Positions 8,846 to 17,299 of a stretch of DNA of 64,000 nt are shown one piece after another. Each line of letters starts with the position of its first letter. The stretch's first letter is position 1. Origin of the DNA: Paenibacillus pinihumi DSM 23905 = JCM 16419 (GTDB lineage Bacteria > Bacillota > Bacilli > Paenibacillales > Paenibacillaceae); NCBI RefSeq assembly GCF_000422505.1, contig NZ_KE383866.1, positions 311,106 to 375,105 of the forward strand, in the 5' to 3' direction. The notes under the pieces are model-generated. The model had not been told where the DNA came from. It did not search any database and was given only the letters and a program-made list of their open reading frames with translations. A program made the translations under genes and the position numbers.

Positions 8846-10072
8846 TCATGGCTTCATCTGCCATTCGTAGGGATTCAACCCCTCATGCGCAACCCGGTAC
8901 AGCAAATCACCGAACGGATTGACATCGATGATATAGGGACGCCGGGAGCCTGAGCGGACAAGCACATCAATGCCTGCAACCGTCGAATCGGGAAAGGCGG
9001 CGAGCGCTGCTTCCGCGATCTGCGAGGCCTGCTCGATATGCTCTAAAGGCAAGCCCGTCTGCTCGACTGGCAACCGCCGGTTGCGCAAGTGCAGATTCGT
9101 AATCGGGGAACGGCTCAGCCGTGCGATCCGATGACACGCTCTGCCTGCTACAACAAGCTGGCGGATATCGAATGAGCAGCCTTCCGCCTCAGCCTTCGGA
9201 ATCCACTCTTCCGCCTGCAAGCCTTCCCCGCACAGCCATTCGACAATATCGCGAATCGCCGCATGGTCGGTATACTGTTTGAGCCGTCCTGAATTATAGA
9301 GGATCCGTTCCCCGCCTCTGTGCTCGATGCCAATCGTCGTCACGGCTTTCTCCGCCCCGGTCAGCGGGTGGCGCTGATAAGCGATGACGCCGCTGGCGCC
9401 CGATCCGGTCGCGAGCTTCAGGAACAGGCGGTTCATCCGTTCCTGCTGCATGTGCGCAATCATCTGCTCGTAGGAGCCGATGCCCAGCCCTGCGGCCAAC
9501 CTTCGCGGGATGTCAATGCCGCATTCGGTCAATCTCTGCTGGCAAGCACGTTTGTCGAACATCACGGCGATATCCTCCGGCGCATTCACCCAGCGGGCAC
9601 CGGGCCATAAGCGGAGCGCCTCGCGCCGCAGTATAGCAAGCAGGCGGCAGTATCCGCGAAACCATTGACCGGGATAATAGATCCGCCCTTCCTCCTGCGG
9701 CAGCGAAGCCGCCTGTGCGCTGCTAATTCCCATGTATCCCGCTGCAATAGCGCTTGGGAGCAGGCTGTCATCGCCATCCCGGTCGTATGCGCCAAGACCA
9801 ATCAAGGACCGCTCTACATCGGCTTGCTCCCCTGGAGCATCCAATCGAATGAGCAGCCCTTGATCCTGAACTTGCGGCAGACGCGCGGCAAGCAGGCGGG
9901 ATATCGTTTCCCCGCCTGCTTCTTCGGCTTCCAGCAGCTCCGTATACGTCACCAGTACAGCCGGCGGAAGCCCCCATCTGCAGCGGGCTTCCTGAAGACC
10001 AAGCGTTCTTCTGTTGCCGGAATTGCCGATCAACAGCATAGACGCATTTTGTCCGCGTTCAGACATGTTCAC
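8846..10072 (-). CDS. STM4014-family ATP-grasp protein
   Basis: About 408 residues. The N-terminus begins MLLIGNSGNRRT. The central ATP-grasp part shows FLKLATGSGASGV, the phosphate-binding loop, and the C-terminus has IDVLV and IIDVNPFGDLL with the Mg-binding D-x-N. ATP-grasp enzymes activate a carboxylate as acyl phosphate and join it to an amine or thiol. The start may be GTG 10072 (GGAAGGTGA upstream) or ATG 10066. It lies 15 bases after the LRR gene in the same operon. In this setting it is the best candidate for a ligation step on the pathway substrate. Confidence 0.85.
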   Translation of the reverse strand: MNMSERGQNASMLLIGNSGNRRTLGLQEARCRWGLPPAVLVTYTELLEAEEAGGETISRLLAARLPQVQDQGLLIRLDAPGEQADVERSLIGLGAYDRDGDDSLLPSAIAAGYMGISSAQAASLPQEEGRIYYPGQWFRGYCRLLAILRREALRLWPGARWVNAPEDIAVMFDKRACQQRLTECGIDIPRRLAAGLGIGSYEQMIAHMQQERMNRLFLKLATGSGASGVIAYQRHPLTGAEKAVTTIGIEHRGGERILYNSGRLKQYTDHAAIRDIVEWLCGEGLQAEEWIPKAEAEGCSFDIRQLVVAGRACHRIARLSRSPITNLHLRNRRLPVEQTGLPLEHIEQASQIAEAALAAFPDSTVAGIDVLVRSGSRRPYIIDVNPFGDLLYRVAHEGLNPYEWQMKP

Positions 10073-10087
10073 CTTTTCACCTTCCGG

Positions 10088-10933
10088 TTACTCCGTCAGC
10101 GACGGGTAGCGCCAGTCATCTTCATCATCGCTCTCCTGCTGGTCATCAACATTCACATTCATGCCGGTATCCTTCCAGAGTTGAATCATTTCATCACTCA
10201 TATAGTGATAGTTCAGATCCAGATAAGCAAGCTTGCGAACCCGCTCGCTGCTAATCAGCGCCTCCGCGCCTTTATCGGTCAGCGTTCCTAGTGAGAGATC
10301 AAGGGTATGCAGTTGGTCCAAGATCGGAGCATCGGCAGCAGCCAACGCAATTTCATCCTGAAGTTCGCTATCCTTAAGGCCAAGGTAAGTCAATTTAGGG
10401 AAACGTTCCTGCTCCAGAAACGGCACTATATCTTCCAATGATCCGTCAAATCCGTACTGGTCAACCCCGAGGTACAGCTCCAGCTTCTTCAGCTCCGGCA
10501 GATGTGCATCCCGGATTTGCTGTATCACTTCCTGCGGCAGTCCGCCGCATATAATAACCAGTTCTTCCAGCGCATTATGCCGCAGGTCCGGCAGAGTAAG
10601 CCCCGTGCTTCCTTTAATCGTAAATGATTGCAGCTTCGGGAAAGCTTTCAGAACCGGTGTCAGATCCGTCTGCACAATCCAGGAAACCTCGCAGTCCTCA
10701 AAGCCCATATCTCCAATGAACAGATTGCGCAACTGCGGGAAGGAATCTTTATTGCTAATCAATGCTTCCAAAAATGTATCCGGACTGTTCTGGTAAGCTT
10801 CTCCCCAGTCTCCGATAACCAGCCCGGTCAATGTGCTGCTCTCCGGCTTCTGTGCAAGCTCGTTAATCAGGTTATCCATACGCTGTCCGCTCTCATAGCC
10901 GTCGTAGTCAATGGTAAGACGGATTTCTGTCAT
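10088..10933 (-). CDS. STM4015-family leucine-rich-repeat protein
   Basis: A 281-residue cytoplasmic protein, first gene of the STM4011-4015-type operon. Leucine-rich repeat-like units run through the middle, for example FPQLRNLFIGD, FPKLQSFTIKG, LPELKKLELYL, FPKLTYLGLKD and LHTLDLSLG. The C-terminal tail is acidic (DDQQESDDEDD). LRR solenoids bind other proteins, so it may be a scaffold or a recogniser of the modified substrate. There is no signal peptide. The start at 10933 has GGAGG ten bases upstream. The 420-base gap before it holds a long hairpin at 11230-11293. Confidence 0.85.
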   Translation of the reverse strand: MTEIRLTIDYDGYESGQRMDNLINELAQKPESSTLTGLVIGDWGEAYQNSPDTFLEALISNKDSFPQLRNLFIGDMGFEDCEVSWIVQTDLTPVLKAFPKLQSFTIKGSTGLTLPDLRHNALEELVIICGGLPQEVIQQIRDAHLPELKKLELYLGVDQYGFDGSLEDIVPFLEQERFPKLTYLGLKDSELQDEIALAAADAPILDQLHTLDLSLGTLTDKGAEALISSERVRKLAYLDLNYHYMSDEMIQLWKDTGMNVNVDDQQESDDEDDWRYPSLTE

Positions 10934-11225
10934 TCAACCCGAACCTCCAATCATATTCTATGCCATTGTTAACTTATCACGGCCTGCAATTCTTCGTCAA
11001 ATTCACATCCCGGACTGCAAAAACAGCTCCAAACTTGAAGCCTTGCGTAAGCGTGCTTCCCACTTTATTTTTACATGACTTTAGAACCATTCTTCTGCTG
11101 TAAGTTCCGCTCATGGTCAGGACAAGCAGGTCATGCTAATGCTAAAAAGGCCAAAAATCGGGTATAAACTCCCATTTTACATTTAAACGGACTGCAACAG
11201 CTCAGATGCTCCGTAATTCGCCTAT

Positions 11226-11293
11226 TAAAAATGCAGCCTCTGCACGTATATAGACCCTCGCATAAAGGGTAAACGTGATCAGAAAGCTGCATT
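11226..11293 (-). terminator. Long multi-stem hairpin, probable terminator of the DUF3267 gene
   Basis: Four consecutive pairings form one extended stem: AATGCAGC/GCTGCATT, TCTG/CAGA, CACGT/ACGTG and ACCCT/AGGGT around a CGCATAA loop. On the minus strand the 3' arm is followed by TTTTTAAT. The remainder of 10934-11352 shows no gene. Confidence 0.6.
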
Positions 11294-11352
11294 ACTGTTA
11301 ATCGTTATAAATCCCGCCTTTCAAAATCAGGGTGGCAATGTCCTTGCAAGGC

Positions 11353-11979
11353 TCACCTCCCTTGCGGAGCCTTCCAGAACGTAGCGGTACCTGTACAGAC
11401 CAATCTGGCTTTTGGGGGCGTCTGTATGAGAATCAGGATGATGTTCAGCAAGTCCAGAGAGGAGCCCAAGGCATTGAGTACAAGCAGTATAATGACTCCC
11501 GGTGCAAGCCAGCCCAGCCAGCCCAGAATCAATGGCAGGATGATAGAAATTAGAATATAAGGCGCTGCGGAAATGACAATGTATCTCCGACGCGACATCT
11601 CCTCTTCAGTCAAAACAAACCCGCCGAAGAGCCTGAGGCCAATCCAAGTCTTCTCCGACCGCCAAAACTTCGGGATCAAAACAAGATGAATCGCCTCATG
11701 TATCAGAAGCAGGGAAAGGGCAGATGCGATCGCTAATGGTGTCACCACAAGGCTTGTGCGCCCTTCATCTGCACCGTATTCTTTGATACTCACCTCTGCA
11801 AACATATCGATGATCAACAAGGTCAGACCACCGGCTGCAAGCATCAGGGGCATCGACCACACAAGCGCCCGTCCGATGCTGTCCGGTTCCTTCAGCCTGA
11901 TCCACTGCCGCTTGAGGAGCTCAGCCTTGCGCTGCGGATCAGGAAGCGGCCGTCTAAAGATGATTTTCAAGCCCGGCAT
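11353..11979 (-). CDS. DUF3267 membrane protein (putative zincin)
   Basis: A 208-residue membrane protein with about four hydrophobic helices. LIHEAIHLVLIPKFW holds an HExxH zinc-protease-like motif inside or beside a membrane helix, as in the DUF3267 family of putative membrane metallopeptidases. The start ATG at 11979 follows AAAGGAAG. The neighbours (YhgE-like gene upstream, STM4015-like gene downstream) give no functional hint. Proteolytic activity is a family prediction only. Confidence 0.75.
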   Translation of the reverse strand: MPGLKIIFRRPLPDPQRKAELLKRQWIRLKEPDSIGRALVWSMPLMLAAGGLTLLIIDMFAEVSIKEYGADEGRTSLVVTPLAIASALSLLLIHEAIHLVLIPKFWRSEKTWIGLRLFGGFVLTEEEMSRRRYIVISAAPYILISIILPLILGWLGWLAPGVIILLVLNALGSSLDLLNIILILIQTPPKARLVCTGTATFWKAPQGR

Positions 11980-12048
11980 CTTCCTTTCTATACCTTCGCT
12001 TGCTGCCTGGTGCCCATCCCAGATCCTTGTTCAGAATTCATCCCGCTG

Positions 12049-14724
12049 CTAGGATAGCAGCTTTGTTGATTTGGTTTTTTCGGCTGTACGGCTGATCGAT
12101 TTGCTGAGCGGCTTTTTGAGCAGCAGGGCAATCAGGAAGCACACCCCGATAAAAGATATCAGAGACAGAACATCCTTAATTGCAACCTCCGGCAGTATGC
12201 CCCCTACCGCCTCTCTCATTAGACTAATCGCATACGTAAATGGCATAAACGGGTTCAGCATCTGGAAGAAATGGCCGGTCGTGCTGATCGGGAATGTGCC
12301 ACCCGAGCTGGAAAATTGCAGCACCATAAAAACAATTGCAACCCCCTTGCCGATATTGCCAAACACCGATACAAGTGTAAATACAATGGTCACAAAGACA
12401 ATGCTGATTAATATCGCAAATAGCACAAACCATACCTTGTTTACAATATAAGTCGGCAAAATTAAAATATTCCCGAGTGAGGCGACCAGTGCCTGACAAA
12501 TACCTATCGTCAGAAAAGTAAACAAGCGCCCAAAATAAAGCTGATAGCCTTTATAGGTTTTACCCCCGGTATCCACATTGACACGCAACAGCGAAATCAG
12601 CAACGTACCGCCGACCCACAGCCCAAGCACCAGATAGAATGGCGTCATTGCCGAACCGTAGTTGGGGATCGGATACAAGCGTTCGTCTACAAGCTGTACC
12701 GGATTAGCCAGAAATTCGCTCTTCGCTTTGATATCTCCCCCGAGCAGCTTGGCAATCTCCTCCAGGTTAGTCTCGCTCTTGATCTTGCGGATCTTGTCCG
12801 CCGCCTTGCGCACGGATTCTTCCATCTGCGGGAAGTCATTGCGGACGATATCGGCCAGACGATGAACGCCTTCCTCTACCTGTGGCGTGCCTGTGCCAAT
12901 AAGCGAGGCAACATGACGGATCTGCTCCTCTACATGGGGCAGGTCATTGCGGACGAAGTCCGCAGCCTTGCGCAGCTTGTTTTCCGCCGCAGGCAGCTCC
13001 TTCTCCATGAGCGGAACGGCATGATTGACCGCATCTGTAAATCCGCTCAGACGCTCATCAATATTGACTGCCGATTCATGGATAACCTTGCGGATTTGCG
13101 GCAGATTCTCCTGCAATTCCTGAAGCCTCATTTGGCTAAAATCGGTTACCTTGAGCGCACTCTCCAGCAGCTCCTTGATATCCGGCAGCTTGCCCGCAGC
13201 CGTATCCAGTGCAGATGTGGAGTCCGCTGCAATTGTTTTGAGGCGGCTGATGGCCTGTTGCAGGGCAGGAACCGTTTCTCTGTCGAAGCGTTCGATCATC
13301 CCGCCCAGCAGCGCGCTTGTGCTCGTCGACAGACGATACAGATTGTCTACCAGATCCTTGGCAGGCTTCTCTCCGCGTTCCACCGCTGTAATAATGCGCG
13401 CCAGTTGCTGGCGCTGCTGGTCAAACCTGGAGCTGATATCATTCAACTGATCAATTTGGCTGCCGAGCGGACTGCCTGGCAAATAATTGTTAAGTGTGGA
13501 CAGCATGCCCGCCATTCTGGACGCTACCCCGCTTGCACTCTCCAGACGGTCTCTGGCGAAGCCCATCGCTTTAAGCAGGCCGGAAGGATCGATATCAGCA
13601 TCCTTAAGCAGGCTGGCAATTTGAGTTACCGAATCCGCTGTTTGCTGCAGCAAGATCAGGTTTTGGCGGATTACCGGAATGATGGCATCAAGCGCCGCGT
13701 CATTACGCTCAAGGAATTGGCCCAGTTCACGGGTAAACTGCCCGCCCTCGGCTGCGATCCGCTCCACTGTCGGAAGCGCCGTCAGCGCTGTATTCACAAC
13801 GCCCTGGGCCTTGCCAATCTCTTCAATTGCGCGCCCAACGGTCTGTTCAACCTCGCCGAAATGCTGATCCAGCTCTACAACGCGGCCGGATATACGCTGA
13901 ATTTCAGGCAGCTTGCCCTGCAGCGCAGTCAGCACTTTGGCAGCCTCCTGTACGAGCGGCAGCCGCTCCTCAATTTTCAGCACAGCCTCTCCTGCGCGGT
14001 CCATCTCGGGAATACGGCTTTCCAGCCCTGCGATTTTCTCGCTTTTCTCCTTGAGCTCAGGCAGCTTCTTCTCGAGCTCCAGCACCTTGCCCGCGATCGT
14101 CTCGATCTGAGGAAGGCTTTTCTCCAGCTCCAGGATGCCTTCCTCAACCCTGCGGATTGCCGGGAGTTCCGCTTCAAAGGCTTCATCCAGCTCCTTCAGG
14201 CGGGTAAATACTGTCGTACTGAGCGTCTCCATAAAGTTTTCACTAATTTGGGATGTAACGGAAGTAGCACCCTTCTCCGTAATTTTCGGAGCAACGGCGT
14301 TGATCTTCTCATTGACCGTATACTTGATTTCCGGTCTGTGAATTTTCCCATCAAGAATGCTTGTGATGTTCTGGGAGAAATCTTCCGGAATCAGCAGGCT
14401 GGCATAATAATCACCATGTTTGACACCCTCAAGGGCCGTCTCCTCGTCGACAAAGGTCCAGCCGAGCTTCGTATTGCTCTTGAGGCTCTCAATCACATCG
14501 TCACCGATGTTAATGGCCTTCCCTTCAATCTCCGCTCCTTTGTCTTTGCTGGTCACAGCAATTTTGATTCCGGAGGTGTTGCTGTACGGGTCCCATACAG
14601 CGGCGACATTGACCCAGTCATAAATGGAAGGAAGCACGATAAGAGCCACGATCAAAAATATGGCTACCGGTACCTTGAACAGGTTGCGCCAGTCTTGTTT
14701 GTAAATTTCTGCGATTTGTTTCAT
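12049..14724 (-). CDS. YhgE/Pip family large membrane protein
   Basis: An 891-residue protein. One N-terminal membrane segment (about 17-40) precedes a large extracellular region, then a C-terminal ABC-2-type membrane domain with about five helices (from about 680). The N-terminal part (IKIAVTSKDKGAEIEGKAINIG) is typical of YhgE/Pip proteins. Between about 165 and 660 there are long coiled-coil repeats of the pattern LEKxLPxIExI, VLELEKKLPELKEK and RKAADFVRND. Relatives include phage infection protein Pip and the ESX/Yuk-associated YueB, a phage receptor. It could be an exporter subunit or a surface receptor. Confidence 0.85.
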   Translation of the reverse strand: MKQIAEIYKQDWRNLFKVPVAIFLIVALIVLPSIYDWVNVAAVWDPYSNTSGIKIAVTSKDKGAEIEGKAINIGDDVIESLKSNTKLGWTFVDEETALEGVKHGDYYASLLIPEDFSQNITSILDGKIHRPEIKYTVNEKINAVAPKITEKGATSVTSQISENFMETLSTTVFTRLKELDEAFEAELPAIRRVEEGILELEKSLPQIETIAGKVLELEKKLPELKEKSEKIAGLESRIPEMDRAGEAVLKIEERLPLVQEAAKVLTALQGKLPEIQRISGRVVELDQHFGEVEQTVGRAIEEIGKAQGVVNTALTALPTVERIAAEGGQFTRELGQFLERNDAALDAIIPVIRQNLILLQQTADSVTQIASLLKDADIDPSGLLKAMGFARDRLESASGVASRMAGMLSTLNNYLPGSPLGSQIDQLNDISSRFDQQRQQLARIITAVERGEKPAKDLVDNLYRLSTSTSALLGGMIERFDRETVPALQQAISRLKTIAADSTSALDTAAGKLPDIKELLESALKVTDFSQMRLQELQENLPQIRKVIHESAVNIDERLSGFTDAVNHAVPLMEKELPAAENKLRKAADFVRNDLPHVEEQIRHVASLIGTGTPQVEEGVHRLADIVRNDFPQMEESVRKAADKIRKIKSETNLEEIAKLLGGDIKAKSEFLANPVQLVDERLYPIPNYGSAMTPFYLVLGLWVGGTLLISLLRVNVDTGGKTYKGYQLYFGRLFTFLTIGICQALVASLGNILILPTYIVNKVWFVLFAILISIVFVTIVFTLVSVFGNIGKGVAIVFMVLQFSSSGGTFPISTTGHFFQMLNPFMPFTYAISLMREAVGGILPEVAIKDVLSLISFIGVCFLIALLLKKPLSKSISRTAEKTKSTKLLS

Positions 14725-14911
14725 AATAACCTTCCTTGCAAAATTAGGATTCTATCATTATACCCAATTATGGCAGGGTTTCAAGCCTGAGCATACCTGA
14801 CAGATTGCGTGAGCAAACCCTCATGGCATATGACAAGCCAGAGAAACCGCTGTCATCATTTTTTTGTGCGCTGTCGGATTGATTTTGCCCCGAATCAAGA
14901 AAAAATAGCCA

Positions 14912-14954
14912 TTGTCATATGAAGTTTCCCCGTATACAATGATAATGATTATTA
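14912..14954 (+). promoter_or_regulatory. Sigma-A promoter overlapped by a Fur box
   Basis: TTGTCA (14912-14917) and TACAAT (14935-14940) are separated by 17 bases. TGATAATGATTATTA at 14940-14954 differs from the 7-1-7 Fur consensus TGATAATnATTATCA at one position. It covers the predicted transcription start, so iron-bound Fur should repress the short gene that follows. Confidence 0.75.
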
Positions 14955-14979
14955 CTACTAAAACTGGGAGAGATGACGG

Positions 14980-15087
14980 TTGTTGAATATCGCATTTCCG
15001 GTCCTGACCTTTGTTCTGGTACTTACAGGAGCGTTCTGCCTGTTCGCCGCAATCGAAAATGACCGCAGGAGAGCCGGACACAAATAA
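14980..15087 (+). CDS. 35-residue single-pass membrane peptide behind a Fur box
   Basis: A short frame starting TTG-TTG at 14980, seven bases after GGGAGAG. The peptide begins MLNIAFPVLTFVLVLTGAF, one clear transmembrane helix with a Cys, and ends in the charged tail ENDRRRAGHK. It has its own promoter, Fur box, ribosome binding site and a strong terminator directly after the stop, so it is a complete monocistronic unit. I do not recognise the family. Its setting suggests a small membrane effector made under iron limitation. The overlapping minus-strand frame across this region lacks such signals. Confidence 0.7.
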   Translation: MLNIAFPVLTFVLVLTGAFCLFAAIENDRRRAGHK

Positions 15088-15126
15088 GCAGCATAGGCAT
15101 GCATGCCTGTTGCTGCTTATTTTTTT
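15086..15126 (+). terminator. Strong intrinsic terminator after the Fur-box peptide
   Basis: AAGCAGCA and TGCTGCTT enclose an inner AGGCATG/CATGCCT stem, followed by a run of seven T. Its 5' arm overlaps the stop codon of the peptide gene. Confidence 0.85.
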
Positions 15127-15147
15127 GAGAACCTTGTTATATCCGGC

Positions 15148-17115
15148 TTACTGAATCGGGCGCAGCAGGCGCAAGCCGTTCAAAATAACAAGCAGCGTGC
15201 TCCCTTCATGCCCCAGTACCCCAAGCGGCAGCGGGACATGGCCGGCAAAATTCGCCGCGATCAAGAGAATAATGACAGTTAACGCAAACCCGATATTTTG
15301 CTTCACCACGCTCATCGTCTTGCGGCCCAGCCGTATCGCTTCGGCGATCCGTCCAATCTCATCCTTCAGCAGCACGACATTGGCTGCCTCCAGAGCAGCA
15401 TCACTGCCCGCAGCGCCCATGGCGATCCCGACGCTGGCAGTGGCCAGCGCAGGAGCATCGTTAACTCCGTCACCTACCATGGCTACATATCCGTATCGCT
15501 GTCTCAACTCCTTGACCTTGAGCACCTTATCCTCTGGAAGAAGATCCGCATAAACCAGATCAATTCCTGCCTCCCGTGCAATGGCCTGCGCAGTTTGCTT
15601 CTGGTCTCCCGTCAGCATGGCAACTTGAATGCCCAGCTTGTGGAGGGCCGCAATCGCTTGTTTGGCTTCAGCACGAATTCCGTCCTGAAGAGCTATAACA
15701 CCTGCCGCACCCCCCTCATGATAGACGACCGAGACTGTCTTACCCTCTTGCTCCAACTGGTCAATTGCCGTACGCAGCTCTACAGTCATCACAGCTTCAT
15801 GAACAAGCGTTGGCTTTGCAATCCGCCACAAATTCCCTTCCAGCCGTCCCTGCACACCGCGTCCCGTATCGCTGCGGAAGTCTTCTGGCCTCTCCAGAAG
15901 CAGCCCCTCCTCTTTCGCCTTCCTAACAATGGCCTTGGCAAGCGGATGCTCCGACAGGCTTTCAATGGAAGCGGCAATGCGAAGCAACTCTTGATCTGTG
16001 TAGCCGCCAAACGCTGCATAATCCGTTACGTTTGGACGGCCTTGTGTCAATGTGCCGGTCTTGTCGAAGGCAACAACCCGGGTCCTGGCCAAATTTTGCA
16101 AATGAGCGCCGCCCTTGAACAGCAAGCCTTTGCGGGCGCTGCCAGAGATTGCGGACAGCACTGCCGGCATAATGGAGGCGACGAGCGCGCATGGCGAAGC
16201 CACTACAAGGAAGACCATTGCCTGATAAAGTGCTGATTCCCAGGAGAGATTCAGCAGAAGCGGCGGAACGAGAATGAGCAGCAGTGCAACAACAATAATT
16301 GCTCTGGCATAAATCCGTTCGAAGCGCTCCATAAAGAGCTGGGAGGCCGGCTTCTCACTCTCCGCTTCCTGAACAAGACGGATAATCTTCGCAAATACGG
16401 TCGATTCGGAGGCGCGGCTCACCTGTATAACCAGCGCCCCTTCCCCATTCAAGGTACCGGCGTAAACCTCATCTTCGCGCTCCTTGTCTACAGGTACCGA
16501 TTCCCCGGTAATCGAAGACTGATCAACAGCAGAGCGGCCGTCTACAATTTTGCCGTCAGCGGGAATGCGTTCACCTGGCCGGACCGCAATCCATTCACCA
16601 GGCTCCAGTTCCTCAATTGCAATCATGCTCTCCATGCCATCTTTGACAAGCCTTGCAAGCTCCGGCTTCAAATCCATTAATGCGGCAATGTCCCGGCGGC
16701 TTCGGTCCATCGTATAGCTCTCCAATGCTCCGCTAAGCGAGAATATGAAGATCAGAACAGCTCCCTCCGTCCAATAGCCGATGCTGGCAGCGCCAATGGC
16801 AGCCGCAATCATCAGCAGATTGACATCCAAATCACGCTCTATAAATAATGTGTGCAAACCTTCCTTGGCCTTCACAAATCCGCCAACCACGAATGCTGTC
16901 AGATAAAGTGCCACTGCCCATGAATAGGAGGCAGACTCCATCATCCATGCTGTGCCAATCAGAACACCGCTTGCCAGTGCAGCAACGCCCTCCGCATAGC
17001 GGATAAGCCAGCTTTCCTCCCTGCCCATATGCCGGACAGACTGGCCGATGCCAATGCCTGAAGTCCCTTCCCTCTCCTGCTGCCCTGCTCTACCTGTCGT
17101 CTTTAGTATTGACAT
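15148..17115 (-). CDS. pfeT: P1B-type metal-transporting ATPase, PfeT/ZosA-like
   Basis: A 655-residue heavy-metal ATPase without an N-terminal metal-binding domain. It has SPCALV in the metal-path helix, DKTGTLT with the phosphorylated Asp, GDGVNDAPAL in the hinge, and HEGST in the last helix. SPC together with HEG(G/S)T marks the P1B-4 class, whose B. subtilis member PfeT (formerly ZosA) exports Fe(II) and is induced by PerR derepression. A PerR-type box upstream strengthens this. Co(II) or Zn(II) export remains possible. The start ATG at 17115 follows AAGGGAGA. The long N-terminus (about 40 residues) is polar and poorly conserved-looking. Confidence 0.85.
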   Translation of the reverse strand: MSILKTTGRAGQQEREGTSGIGIGQSVRHMGREESWLIRYAEGVAALASGVLIGTAWMMESASYSWAVALYLTAFVVGGFVKAKEGLHTLFIERDLDVNLLMIAAAIGAASIGYWTEGAVLIFIFSLSGALESYTMDRSRRDIAALMDLKPELARLVKDGMESMIAIEELEPGEWIAVRPGERIPADGKIVDGRSAVDQSSITGESVPVDKEREDEVYAGTLNGEGALVIQVSRASESTVFAKIIRLVQEAESEKPASQLFMERFERIYARAIIVVALLLILVPPLLLNLSWESALYQAMVFLVVASPCALVASIMPAVLSAISGSARKGLLFKGGAHLQNLARTRVVAFDKTGTLTQGRPNVTDYAAFGGYTDQELLRIAASIESLSEHPLAKAIVRKAKEEGLLLERPEDFRSDTGRGVQGRLEGNLWRIAKPTLVHEAVMTVELRTAIDQLEQEGKTVSVVYHEGGAAGVIALQDGIRAEAKQAIAALHKLGIQVAMLTGDQKQTAQAIAREAGIDLVYADLLPEDKVLKVKELRQRYGYVAMVGDGVNDAPALATASVGIAMGAAGSDAALEAANVVLLKDEIGRIAEAIRLGRKTMSVVKQNIGFALTVIILLIAANFAGHVPLPLGVLGHEGSTLLVILNGLRLLRPIQ

Positions 17116-17170
17116 ATCTGATTCTCCCTTCTAATTGAGAATGAGTTCCACTCTTATTCCCCTTAAAATG

Positions 17171-17205
17171 GAACATGCTGCCCCTGATTACAGGGACAGC
17201 ACGTG
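17171..17205 (-). terminator. Hairpin between the dehydrogenase gene and pfeT
   Basis: TGCTG-CCCTG and CAGGG-CAGCA form a compact stem with an ATTA loop. It may terminate the upstream saccharopine-dehydrogenase-like gene or sit in the pfeT leader; the T-tract on the minus strand is weak (CATTTTAAG). Confidence 0.4.
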
Positions 17206-17251
17206 GAAACTTCTCATTAAGTATTTGTTTAATATAGGAATAATAATTTAT

Positions 17252-17266
17252 TTATAATTATTATAA
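17252..17266 (-). promoter_or_regulatory. PerR-type box upstream of the P-type ATPase
   Basis: TTATAATTATTATAA matches the B. subtilis PerR box consensus exactly and lies 137 bases before the ATPase start. PerR releases this site when oxidised by peroxide, so the pump would be induced by peroxide or excess iron. The surrounding 17220-17290 stretch is very AT-rich and also holds the end of the upstream operon. Confidence 0.75.
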
Positions 17267-17299
17267 AATAAAACTCTCTTCATGTAAACTCTAATTCGT

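Noticed and set aside
12862-14790. Long plus-strand open frame opposite the YhgE/Pip gene
   Set aside because: It mirrors the repetitive coiled-coil coding sequence and shows no protein-like domain or ribosome binding site.
14821-15081. 86-codon minus-strand frame across the Fur box
   Set aside because: It has no ribosome binding site and consists of the complement of the promoter and the small peptide gene.
17139-17159. Imperfect palindrome GAATGAGT...ACTCTTATTC near the ATPase start, possible second Fur-like site
   Set aside because: The symmetry needs a bulge and matches Fur poorly; the PerR box upstream is much better supported.
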